Below are positions 1-5,879 of a stretch of DNA of 7,049 nucleotides, one piece after another (position 1 is the stretch's first letter; each line of letters begins with the position of its first letter). The translations under genes were made by a program, and so were the position numbers. Where the stretch lies: assembly GCA_015163925.1 (NCBI GenBank), contig JAAOIF010000056.1, positions 1 to 7,049 on the forward strand. The letters run 5' to 3'. This DNA comes from Candidatus Thioglobus sp. (lineage in GTDB: Bacteria > Pseudomonadota > Gammaproteobacteria > PS1 > Pseudothioglobaceae). The notes beneath the pieces are model-generated. The model made no database searches. It had not been told where the DNA came from and worked only from the letters and a program-made list of their open reading frames with translations.

Positions 1-1
1 A

Positions 2-97
2 TTTATGGCTCTGGCTTACGCTTTGATTGGAATTTTATTTGCAAAATCGGGCGAGCAAATCCAAATTGTCTTGCAAAATCCTTGGGGTATATTATAA
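2..97 (+). pseudogene. dsbD: 3'-truncated remnant of a DsbD-like thiol:disulfide interchange membrane domain (5' part outside window)
   Basis: An open frame enters from the window edge and ends at TAA 95-97. Its 31 residues include MALAYALIGI, GEQIQ and LQNPWGI. From memory they align without gaps to a transmembrane hairpin of DsbD, where E. coli reads MALTYTALGL and then LQFQAALQHPYVL. DsbD is an inner-membrane protein that passes electrons from thioredoxin to periplasmic disulfide partners. In the family more than 200 further residues follow, with the rest of the membrane domain and a C-terminal thioredoxin domain. Here the frame stops two codons after the NPW motif and the dUTPase starts at 105. 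The rest of the gene is absent from this window in any frame. It is therefore a broken copy, a recombination scar or an assembly joint. Identification rests on a short stretch and is moderately sure. Confidence 0.55.
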
Positions 98-104
98 GGT
101 TTTT

Positions 105-761
105 ATGATGAATCAAATCGCACAAATGTTCGCCTTGCAACAAAAACTTAACGATGAAACTAATGGCAAAATTTGGACCGAAGGGGCGACCAAAGAAGGG
201 CGGCAGATTGCTTGGTTGCGCTGCATTTATATGGAGGCTGCAGAAGCGCTGGATTCGTTTAATTGGAAGCATTGGAAAGACATAGAAGCCGCGCCGGACT
301 TGGATAATGCTAAGGTTGAATTGGTGGATATTTGGCATTTTATTATGTCTGAGGCAATTCATTTTGGCGATACGAAATTTGCTGAAGTTTACGGAGATAA
401 TCAGCCAGAAAAAGAGCCTAATCCGGAGCTGATGGTGGAGATTTTGGAGAAAATAGTGGCGGCGGCGGCGAGTGCAAATGTGGATAAATCGCAAAATGCT
501 TTGTATGAAATTACTGGCTTGTTTTTTCAGGCTTTAGCAAGTATGGCAATGGATGTGCCGGAGCTTTATCGGCGCTATTTGGTGAAAAATCAGCTGAATA
601 CTTTTCGGCAAAATAATGGCTATAAAGACGGCACTTACACCAAAATTTGGGATGCGGTTGAGGATAATGTGGTGGCAGTAAATATTATGGATGAGCACCC
701 GGATTTGAGCGCTGATGAGTTTTACAAAAAACTTGAAAACGCCTACAAAGCCCTTGCTTAA
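105..761 (+). CDS. Dimeric (all-alpha) dUTP diphosphatase
   Basis: Hydrolyses dUTP to dUMP and pyrophosphate in the cytoplasm, keeping uracil out of DNA and supplying dUMP for thymidylate synthesis. The 218-residue product matches the dUTPase_2 / MazG-like superfamily known from Campylobacter and trypanosomes, not the trimeric Dut of E. coli. The N-terminus (QQKLNDETNG, then WLRCIYMEAAE) leads to the metal-binding motifs E44-x-x-E47 and E72-x-x-D75, with FNWKHWK and VDIWHF around them. The later motif NGYKDGTYTKIW (about 195-206) also belongs to the family. Start: ATG 105 and ATG 108 are adjacent and preceded by AAGG at 96-99, giving 5 or 8 bases of spacing; 108 is equally plausible. The longer in-frame start at 27 is rejected because its extra residues overlap the dsbD-like remnant and lack family similarity. 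The C-terminal end is overlapped by selD. Confidence 0.9.
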   Translation: MMNQIAQMFALQQKLNDETNGKIWTEGATKEGRQIAWLRCIYMEAAEALDSFNWKHWKDIEAAPDLDNAKVELVDIWHFIMSEAIHFGDTKFAEVYGDNQPEKEPNPELMVEILEKIVAAAASANVDKSQNALYEITGLFFQALASMAMDVPELYRRYLVKNQLNTFRQNNGYKDGTYTKIWDAVEDNVVAVNIMDEHPDLSADEFYKKLENAYKALA

Positions 762-1782
762 ACTCACACAATACAGCCACGGGCAGGGCTGCGGTTGCAA
801 AATATCGCCCAAGATTTTAGACATTATTTTAAGCTCACCGAGTGAAATTTCCGACCCGAATTTGCTCATTGGAAATCATCAGCGAGACGATGCCGCCGCG
901 TATGATTTGGGGAATGGCGAGGCGCTGATTAGCACCACAGATTTTTTTATGCCGATTGTTGATGACCCATTTACTTTCGGGCAAATCGCCGCTGTGAATG
1001 CTCTGAGCGACATTTATGCGATGGGTGGCGTGCCGCTGATGGCAATTAGTATTTTCGGCTGGCCACTTGATAAACTCCCGGCTGAGGCAGGGCGCGAGGT
1101 GATTGAGGGCGGGCGCAGCGCCTGTCAGCAGGCTGGAATTGCCTTAGCTGGCGGGCATAGCATTGATTCGCCTGAGCCGATTTTTGGTTTGGCGGTCAGC
1201 GGAAAAGTCAAAATTAAGCACCTCAAGCAAAATTCCACAGCCCAAATCGGAGACCAAATTTACCTGACAAAACCGCTTGGAATCGGCATTTTAACCACGG
1301 CGCAAAAGCAGCAAAAAATCACTCCAGCGGACGAGAAATTAGCAATCAAAACCATGTGCCAGCTGAATGATATTGGCGCTAAATTGGCTTTGATTCAAGG
1401 CGTGAATGCCATCACCGATGTTACTGGTTTCGGGCTCGGCGGGCATTTATCGGAGGTTTGCTTAGGCTCAAAAGTCTCGGCAATAATTGATTTTGCCAAA
1501 GTCCCAATTCTGCCAAATATCAAAAAATATCTTGCTAACGGCTGCTCTCCGGGCGGGGCAAAACGCAACTTTGAGAGCTATGGTGAAAATCTCAGCGCCA
1601 TTGGTTCTGAGGCAAAATCCATCATTTGTGACCCCCAGACCAGCGGCGGATTGTTAGTAATGGTGGCTGAAAATGCCATCGCCGAGTTCCAAAAAGTGAT
1701 GCAAAATAATGGTTTTGAATTAGAGCCAATCGGCGAAATCATCAAGCCAAATCCAGCAAATTTAATAACTATTAGAGCCTAA
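715..1782 (+). CDS. selD: Selenide, water dikinase (selenophosphate synthetase)
   Basis: Makes monoselenophosphate from selenide and ATP, the selenium donor for selenocysteine (SelA/SelB route) or 2-selenouridine in tRNA (SelU). The 355-residue frame covers the whole family. It begins with LTQYSHGQGCGCKISPK, where Cys26 and Lys29 match catalytic Cys17 and Lys20 of E. coli SelD; the catalytic position is Cys, not Sec. It continues with RDDAA, the TTDFFMPIVD segment, NALSDIYAMGG, GGHSID, TDVTGFG and CDPQTSGG, all AIRS/PurM-type ATP and metal-binding blocks. Start is uncertain. ATG 715 adds about 13 residues that lie inside the dUTPase gene, whereas TTG 754 gives a product beginning MLKLTQY, closer to the usual family length. 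Neither has a good Shine-Dalgarno, so translation is probably coupled to the dUTPase. No selenium-using gene lies in the window. Confidence 0.95.
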   Translation: MSFTKNLKTPTKPLLKLTQYSHGQGCGCKISPKILDIILSSPSEISDPNLLIGNHQRDDAAAYDLGNGEALISTTDFFMPIVDDPFTFGQIAAVNALSDIYAMGGVPLMAISIFGWPLDKLPAEAGREVIEGGRSACQQAGIALAGGHSIDSPEPIFGLAVSGKVKIKHLKQNSTAQIGDQIYLTKPLGIGILTTAQKQQKITPADEKLAIKTMCQLNDIGAKLALIQGVNAITDVTGFGLGGHLSEVCLGSKVSAIIDFAKVPILPNIKKYLANGCSPGGAKRNFESYGENLSAIGSEAKSIICDPQTSGGLLVMVAENAIAEFQKVMQNNGFELEPIGEIIKPNPANLITIRA

Positions 1783-1788
1783 AATCCT

Positions 1789-1809
1789 GACACAGGCAAG
1801 GCTTGTGTC
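1789..1809. repeat. Hairpin between convergent genes, copy 1 of a short palindromic repeat; possible terminator
   Basis: The arms are GACACAGGC and GCTTGTGTC around a 3-base AAG loop: nine pairs, one of them G-T (wobble in RNA). It begins 6 bases after the selD stop and ends 13 bases before the lipoprotein stop, so it could end transcription from both sides. There is no strong T-run on either strand (weak TTTT on the minus strand). The core differs by a single base from the hairpin at 3210-3228, which suggests a dispersed element rather than an ordinary terminator. Confidence 0.65.
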
Positions 1810-1822
1810 AAATGGTTAATTG

Positions 1823-3130
1823 CTAATTTTGAATACAACGGATTGAATAACCGGAGACAGAATCCGATTGGGATATTGCCGCATTAACAAAGGCATTGAA
1901 AGAGAGGAAATGGCGCTCAGATGTGTCATTTTGATTAACAGTGCTGCTCCAATAATTGCCTGTGGCAAAAGAGCCTACAGTCCCAAGAGAAGGACTACGA
2001 GCGCCAGAACCTATCCATTTAAGAGGTGATGCAAGAGCGCCTTGCCTCTGCTGTGATGGCCAAGATGCTCTCTCGGCGTTTAATTCATCTACTCTGGGCA
2101 CTCTAAAGCCGGTCGGGCAAATGCCTGAACCATCAGTTCTACTCCAAAATGCGGCACGGTCTGCGCCATCAGTATCAACGCCGGCAGCGGTCCAATCGTT
2201 AGTGTTGATGTCGGTGGTAATAAACTCGGCGTGGCCGGGGCTAATAGTTGCTGATAATGTGCCAGTTAGCGTGGTATTTGTTTGCAGCTGATGCCCGTCT
2301 GTCGGCCGCCCCCATTGATACAAATCACCATAAGCCGCAGTTTGCCCAAAAATAGTTGTGGCTATTTCGGTAGCACCGAGGTTGCGGTCAATCCAAACTG
2401 TGGCTGTGCTAGCGCTAATAACGGTATTAAAAACCAGCGGATGCGCTGTGGCAGCGGTCTGGGCGGCAGTGGTAAGGGATTCAATATTATCTTTTACGGC
2501 AGTAACTAAAAAGTAAGTTTTGGCTGAATTTGCGCCTAAATTTATATTAGTAGTAATTCCAGAAACATCCGTGGAAGTGGCGGCTGGATTGGCTGTGGAT
2601 AAATTATCAGGGTTGTCATTTTCAAAACCAGATAAATTGCCAGTAGTTTGATAGAGTTTATAACCAGTCGCACCGGCAACCGCCGCCCAAGAAATCCGCA
2701 CCTGATTTGCCACTCCGGTAGCAACGGCTTTGAGGGCGGTCGGGGCTGCAGGTCTGGCTACAACGCTAAATTTCTGCGTGCCGGTGCGAGTGCCGCCGCT
2801 GCTGTCAAGTGTGATGGCTTCTAAAATTATTGTCCCCGGGGCAATGCCGGTTAGAGTGCTGCCGTTGATTGTGGCAATATTGGTGCTGGAGTCTTGAATT
2901 GCCCAAGTGAATGTGGCGGTGGCTGGAATGGTGGCAGCGGCAGCGGCAGTCCGAGTCGCAATTAAATTTAGAGTTACACCGACTATGACTGTATTAGCGC
3001 TGGTTATTTCAACGCCTTGAGAGCTGTCATCGCCCCCCCCCCCCGCATTAGTGGAACTGCCGCAGTTTGTAAGGGTTAAAGTTAGGATTGAAATAATTGA
3101 TAAAGCAAATAATCTGTTGAAGTTTTTCAT
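1823..3130 (-). CDS. Surface lipoprotein with Ig-like, FN3-like and FISUMP (Fibrobacter succinogenes major paralogous) domains; candidate phase-variable
   Basis: A 435-residue predicted lipoprotein. Residues 1-22 form a signal peptide with a basic start and hydrophobic core, ending in LTNC; Cys23 is the likely lipidated residue, although Asn at -1 is unusual. A Gly-rich linker (30-33) is encoded by a 12-G run. About 40-125 resembles a bacterial Ig-like (Big_2) domain, with NIATINGSTLTGIAPG. About 127-228 resembles fibronectin type III (APTALKAV, ISWAAVAGATGYKLY, YFLVTAV). About 243-434 carries the FISUMP signature: VWIDRNLGA, YGDLYQWGRPTDGH, ICPTGFRVPRVDEL, NYWSS and a terminal GYSIRCI. FISUMP resembles FGE/C-type-lectin folds; Cys338 and Cys432 could pair. 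The function is unknown; adhesion or ligand binding at the cell surface is inference. The gene stands alone, convergent with selD, with its own candidate promoter and only a weak Shine-Dalgarno (CGGAA) before ATG 3130. Confidence 0.88.
   Translation of the reverse strand: MKNFNRLFALSIISILTLTLTNCGSSTNAGGGGDDSSQGVEITSANTVIVGVTLNLIATRTAAAAATIPATATFTWAIQDSSTNIATINGSTLTGIAPGTIILEAITLDSSGGTRTGTQKFSVVARPAAPTALKAVATGVANQVRISWAAVAGATGYKLYQTTGNLSGFENDNPDNLSTANPAATSTDVSGITTNINLGANSAKTYFLVTAVKDNIESLTTAAQTAATAHPLVFNTVISASTATVWIDRNLGATEIATTIFGQTAAYGDLYQWGRPTDGHQLQTNTTLTGTLSATISPGHAEFITTDINTNDWTAAGVDTDGADRAAFWSRTDGSGICPTGFRVPRVDELNAERASWPSQQRQGALASPLKWIGSGARSPSLGTVGSFATGNYWSSTVNQNDTSERHFLSFNAFVNAAISQSDSVSGYSIRCIQN
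2933..2950. repeat. Three tandem GGCAGC-type hexamers inside the lipoprotein gene
   Basis: GGCAGC, GGCAGC and GGCAGT follow each other. On the coding strand they specify Thr/Ala codons in the TAAAAAT stretch (about residues 61-67) of the Ig-like domain. Copy-number change would be in frame and would only lengthen or shorten an Ala-rich loop. Confidence 0.6.
3033..3044. repeat. Homopolymer tract of 12 C (12 G on the coding strand) in the lipoprotein gene
   Basis: Twelve consecutive C on the given strand encode the end of Ala29 and Gly30-Gly33 directly after the lipobox region. In the present length the reading frame is open. Reading the flank shows that 13 G gives a stop after 34 codons (CGA TGA) and 11 G gives a stop after 41 codons. 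Any change other than a multiple of three therefore switches the protein off. Confidence 0.95.
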
Positions 3131-3166
3131 AATAATTCCGTTAGTTTTTAAAAGTTGAAAGTGGAA

Positions 3167-3195
3167 ATCATACCCTATTTTTTATTCCATTTGCC
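3167..3195 (-). promoter_or_regulatory. Candidate sigma-70 promoter of the lipoprotein gene
   Basis: On the minus strand TATGAT (3172-3167) is a good -10 box, about 37 bases before ATG 3130. With 17 bases of spacing the -35 position reads GGCAAA (3195-3190), a poor match to TTGACA. Transcription would start near 3160. This is visual matching only. Confidence 0.4.
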
Positions 3196-3209
3196 TTAAA
3201 TTTATTTCT

Positions 3210-3300
3210 ACACAGGCAAGGCCTGTGTCACACGAGATTCTTAAATCAAGTTCAGAATGACTGTGGGGCAGTTCTCATCTAACAAACACAGTCTGCATTC
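3210..3300. repeat. Compound palindromic (REP/MITE-like) element containing hairpin copy 2
   Basis: This noncoding stretch between hicB and the lipoprotein gene is a chain of inverted repeats. ACACAGGC and GCCTGTGT (3210-3228) form a perfect 8-bp stem around AAG. ATTCT and AGAAT (3237-3241 and 3254-3258) form a short stem. GAATGACTGTG (3255-3265) pairs with CACAGTC and ATTC (3287-3293, 3297-3300) across a 3-base bulge. The segment with GAGATTCT and TTCAGAATGAC resembles dispersed palindromes found in many copies in various bacterial genomes. It could also serve as a terminator for hicAB. Confidence 0.55.
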
Positions 3301-3315
3301 CCACGCACAGCTTGG

Positions 3316-3642
3316 TCAAATTTCGCAATCAGCAAGCGCTCTTTTAATCACATAATTATTCATTGATATACCTGCCTGTTGCGATTGATAGGCGATAATC
3401 GCGTGCTGATTCGGCTGCATTCGGAGCATAAATTTGCCTGAGTAAGGCTTGTTCGGTTGCACCCCACGCTCTTTGCAAGTTTGCAGATAAAAATCAATAC
3501 TATTGTGAAATTTCATCGTCAGCTCTTGCGTATTCAGCCCGTCAAATACAATAATTGCCTTGATACCAACCACTTTGCCAACGATAATTTTGTCCGCCTC
3601 ATCATATTCAAGCGTTGCCGTATAACCCTTATATTTCATCAT
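3316..3642 (-). CDS. hicB: HicB-family antitoxin (type II toxin-antitoxin)
   Basis: A 108-residue antitoxin that would bind and neutralise the HicA toxin and repress its own operon. The N-terminal part (YKGYTATLEYDEADKIIVG, then VFDGLNTQEL and FYLQTCKERG) is the degenerate RNase-H-like HicB fold. It is followed by PNKPYSGKFMLRM and a C-terminal ribbon-helix-helix-type DNA-binding segment (about 68-103: LRMQPNQH, AGISMNNYVIKRAL). Two adjacent ATGs (3642 and 3639) are possible starts. AGAGGTG inside the last hicA codons is a good Shine-Dalgarno for either, about 6 or 9 bases away. Only one base separates the hicA stop from ATG 3642, so the genes are translationally coupled. The order hicA then hicB is the usual one. 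Confidence 0.9.
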   Translation of the reverse strand: MMKYKGYTATLEYDEADKIIVGKVVGIKAIIVFDGLNTQELTMKFHNSIDFYLQTCKERGVQPNKPYSGKFMLRMQPNQHAIIAYQSQQAGISMNNYVIKRALADCEI

Positions 3643-3643
3643 T

Positions 3644-3886
3644 TTACACCTCTTTTATGTCAATTAAAAATTCACGAACGGCCTTGATTCTATATCTTAA
3701 TGCCTCTTTAGATGGGTGCGGCCGATGAATAATTAATTCGCAATCGCCCTTATAAAAAGCCACTTTAGAGCCTTTGCCCTCTATCATTTTTAACCCATTT
3801 ATTTTGATTAACAATTTTTCAATATCCGACCAATGAATTGCGCCATTGATTGGATTTTTGAAAATTTTTGTTAGTTTTTTATTCAC
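3644..3886 (-). CDS. hicA: HicA-family toxin (putative mRNA interferase)
   Basis: An 80-residue basic protein, first gene of the pair. HicA toxins have a double-stranded-RNA-binding-like fold and cleave mRNA when free of HicB. Visible family blocks are IHWSDIEKLL (17-26), the GKGSKVAF strand (37-44), IIHRPHP (52-58) and ALRYRIKAVREFL (62-74). The catalytic His found in the GS-x-H strand of classic small HicA proteins is not at that position (GSKV here). His54 and His57 of HRPHP belong to the longer subfamily that this protein resembles. The start is GTG 3886: an in-frame TAA lies two codons upstream, and the first residues (NKKLTKIFKNP) fit the family. No clear Shine-Dalgarno is present, and the predicted transcript would begin almost at the GTG. 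Confidence 0.85.
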   Translation of the reverse strand: MNKKLTKIFKNPINGAIHWSDIEKLLIKINGLKMIEGKGSKVAFYKGDCELIIHRPHPSKEALRYRIKAVREFLIDIKEV

Positions 3887-3891
3887 AGCTT

Positions 3892-3919
3892 ATGATACTA
3901 TAATAGTATCAAAAATCAA
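3892..3919 (-). promoter_or_regulatory. hicAB promoter with palindromic operator
   Basis: GATACTAT-A-ATAGTATC (3894-3910) is a perfect 8-bp inverted repeat around one base, a likely HicB autorepression site. On the minus strand a TTGATT -35 (3919-3914) and a TATCAT -10 (3897-3892), separated by 16 bases, surround and overlap it. The -10 ends only 5 bases before GTG 3886, so the mRNA would be leaderless or nearly so. The palindrome is certain; its role follows from the general behaviour of HicB-type repressors. Confidence 0.6.
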
Positions 3920-3965
3920 GTATTATTTGTGTTTTTTTAATGCGGCAGAATTTGACAGATTTTGG

Positions 3966-5810
3966 CTAACCAATCAATTTATTCATCCGCTTGACAAACT
4001 CAGCTGGGTTTTTGAGTTGTCCGCCTTCGCTGAGAACGGCTTGGTCAAATAGCACTTGAACCAGATTTTTATCAACTTTGGTTTTGAGTTTTTTGACCAA
4101 TGGATGCTTTGGATTTATCTCCAAAATCGGCTTAGTGGCAGCCACATCTTGCCCAAGCGACTTCATAATTCGCTCCATATTTCCGCCCATTTCATTTTCA
4201 TCAGCCACCAAACAGCTCGGCGATTCGCTCAGACGCTTGGAAATTTTGACCTCTTTCACTTGAGCCTCAAGAATTTTGCTGACTTTTTGAATTACTTCCT
4301 TAAAATCCTTTGCCACTTTTTCTTTGGTTTTTTTGTCATTTTGATTGTCCAAATCTTCCAAATCTCCCTTAGCAATAGACTTTAGCGGCGTGCCTTGAAA
4401 CTCAGTAAAATTGCTCACAAGCCACTCATCAACCCTGTCAGAAAGCAATAAAACCTCAATATTTTTCTGATTAAAAATCTCCAAATGCGGCGAGCCTTTG
4501 GCGGCCTCAAAGCTCTCAGCGGTGATGTAATAAATGGCTTTTTGCTGTTTTGGCATATTTTTTACATAAGTTTCCAGAGTGGAATTTTGGGTGGAATTAT
4601 CACTTTTATTAGTGGCAAACCGCAGCAGATTAGCGATTTTGTCTTTATTAGCAAAATCCTCAACTATGCCTTCTTTCATTACCATGCCGAATTCTTGCCA
4701 AAAAGTGGCGTATTTTTCCGGCTGATTTTTGCTCATTTTTTCCAATGCTTTCAAAACTCGGCTAACAGAGGCTTTGCGGATTGCATCAACCACTTTATTG
4801 CTTTGCAAAATCTCGCGTGAGACATTTAATGACAGGTCGGCAGTGTCAATTACGCCTTTGACAAAGCGCAAATACAGAGGCATCAGCTCTTCATTATCTT
4901 CCATAATAAAAACGCGTTTGGCGTAGAGTTTGATGCCGCCTTTGCGTTTCGGCTCCCACATATCAAATGGCGCTTTTGCCGGAATAAATAGCAAAGAAGT
5001 ATAATCCAAATTGCCCTCAACTCGGTTATGCAGCTGGGTTAGCGGAGATTCAAAATCATAAGTTAAAGACTTGTAAAACTCGTCATAATCGGCTTGCTTG
5101 AGTTTTTTCTTATCTTGCATCCAAAAAGCATTTGCCTTATTTACCGCCTCATACTCAATTTCCTTGCCGTCCTCAGAAGGCTTAATCATCATAATCGGCA
5201 CGGTAATATGGTCAGAATATTTGCTGATAATACTTCTCAGGCGAGTTTCATCCAAAAATTCTTTTTCGGCTTTTTTGATGTGCAAGGTGACAGTAGTGCC
5301 GAAATCGGGGCAATCTACTTTTTCAATGTCGTATTTGCCTTTGCCGGCTGAGGTCCAGCGAGTGCCTTTTTTGCCTTTAGTGCCGGCTTTTCTACTGGTT
5401 AAAACGACTTTATCAGCAACAATAAAACTGGAGTAAAAACCTACTCCAAATTGCCCGATGAGATTGGAGTTTTGCGCTTGCTTTTCGTCTAAATTTTTGA
5501 GGAATTTCTTAGTGCCAGAATTAGCAATAGTGCCAATATTTTTATTCACTTCCGCCTCGCTCATACCAATTCCATTATCGCTAATAGTTATGCTACCAGC
5601 GGCTTTATCAACATTAACATAAATCTGCAAAGCCTCTTTTCCCTCCAGCAAACTGTCATCAGCAAGTGCTGAAAATTTGAGCCGATCAATCGCATCAGAG
5701 GCATTAGAAATCAGCTCCCGGAGGAAAATTTCCTTGTTAGAATACAAAGAATGAATCATTAAATCTAAGAGTTGAGAGACTTCGGTTTGAAATTCGTGAG
5801 TTTGTTTCAT
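3966..5810 (-). CDS. htpG: Molecular chaperone HtpG (bacterial Hsp90)
   Basis: A cytoplasmic ATP-dependent chaperone that acts as a homodimer and remodels client proteins with DnaK. The 614-residue length is close to E. coli HtpG (624). The N-terminal GHKL ATPase domain shows E32 and N36 in LRELISNASDAIDRL, D78 in SDNGIGM, GTIANSGTKKFL (lid) and GQFGVGFYSSFIVAD. The middle domain has DTADLSLNVSREILQ, including the conserved arginine loop. The C-terminal dimerisation domain includes SPSCLVADENEMGGNMERIM and ends without an MEEVD tail, as in bacteria. The start is ATG 5810 with MKQTHEFQTEV, the usual N-terminus; AAGGATG about 11 bases upstream is the likely Shine-Dalgarno. The gene is complete with no frame break. 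It is divergent from xerC and upstream of hicAB on the same strand; the 79-base gap to hicA holds the hicAB promoter and no obvious terminator. Confidence 0.97.
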   Translation of the reverse strand: MKQTHEFQTEVSQLLDLMIHSLYSNKEIFLRELISNASDAIDRLKFSALADDSLLEGKEALQIYVNVDKAAGSITISDNGIGMSEAEVNKNIGTIANSGTKKFLKNLDEKQAQNSNLIGQFGVGFYSSFIVADKVVLTSRKAGTKGKKGTRWTSAGKGKYDIEKVDCPDFGTTVTLHIKKAEKEFLDETRLRSIISKYSDHITVPIMMIKPSEDGKEIEYEAVNKANAFWMQDKKKLKQADYDEFYKSLTYDFESPLTQLHNRVEGNLDYTSLLFIPAKAPFDMWEPKRKGGIKLYAKRVFIMEDNEELMPLYLRFVKGVIDTADLSLNVSREILQSNKVVDAIRKASVSRVLKALEKMSKNQPEKYATFWQEFGMVMKEGIVEDFANKDKIANLLRFATNKSDNSTQNSTLETYVKNMPKQQKAIYYITAESFEAAKGSPHLEIFNQKNIEVLLLSDRVDEWLVSNFTEFQGTPLKSIAKGDLEDLDNQNDKKTKEKVAKDFKEVIQKVSKILEAQVKEVKISKRLSESPSCLVADENEMGGNMERIMKSLGQDVAATKPILEINPKHPLVKKLKTKVDKNLVQVLFDQAVLSEGGQLKNPAEFVKRMNKLIG

Positions 5811-5827
5811 CGGCTTTTTTTCATCCT

Positions 5828-5856
5828 TTATGAGTAAAATGCTTAAATATGGTCAA
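5828..5856 (-). promoter_or_regulatory. Candidate htpG promoter in the divergent htpG-xerC spacer
   Basis: On the minus strand TTGACC (5856-5851) is followed after 17 bases by TCATAA (5833-5828), a moderate sigma-70 match. A heat-shock sigma-32-like reading is also possible slightly upstream (CTTGTAT, about 13 bases, then CCATATTT), which would suit a chaperone gene. The 69-base spacer must also hold the xerC promoter; TAAAAT at 5835-5840 on the plus strand is only a weak candidate. Confidence 0.3.
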
Positions 5857-5870
5857 AGCACAAAAATACA

Positions 5871-5875
5871 AGGGG
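5871..5875 (+). promoter_or_regulatory. Ribosome binding site fixing the xerC TTG start
   Basis: AGGGG lies 4 bases before TTG 5880. No in-frame ATG lies nearby, and the family N-terminus (short acidic/hydrophobic helix, then YLxxERxYxxxT) begins right after the TTG, so this site supports the rare start codon. Confidence 0.6.
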
Positions 5876-5879
5876 CATT

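Noticed and set aside
456..472. GCG codon repeat in the dUTPase as a slippage site
   Set aside because: Only four GCG units (Ala stretch), in frame, with no regulatory consequence expected.
3..494. Open frame of 163 codons on the minus strand opposite the dUTPase
   Set aside because: It lies antisense to a well-supported dUTPase, has no recognisable motif, and is rich in residues typical of antisense frames.
1823..2000. Possible diversity-generating retroelement variable region at the C-terminus of the CLec-like lipoprotein
   Set aside because: No reverse transcriptase or template repeat is in the window, and the last codons show no clustering of AAY codons.
1956..2509. Two plus-strand open frames (1956-2291 and 2282-2509) inside the lipoprotein gene
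   Set aside because: Both are antisense to the lipoprotein, with unstructured composition and no family motif or ribosome site.
3911..3965. Terminator for htpG in the spacer before hicA
   Set aside because: No stable stem followed by a T-run was found on the minus strand; the T7 run there is on the plus strand.
4056..5436. Several plus-strand open frames of 61-112 codons opposite htpG
   Set aside because: They are shadows of the intact htpG gene, with Phe/Leu/Ile-rich antisense translations and no independent signals.
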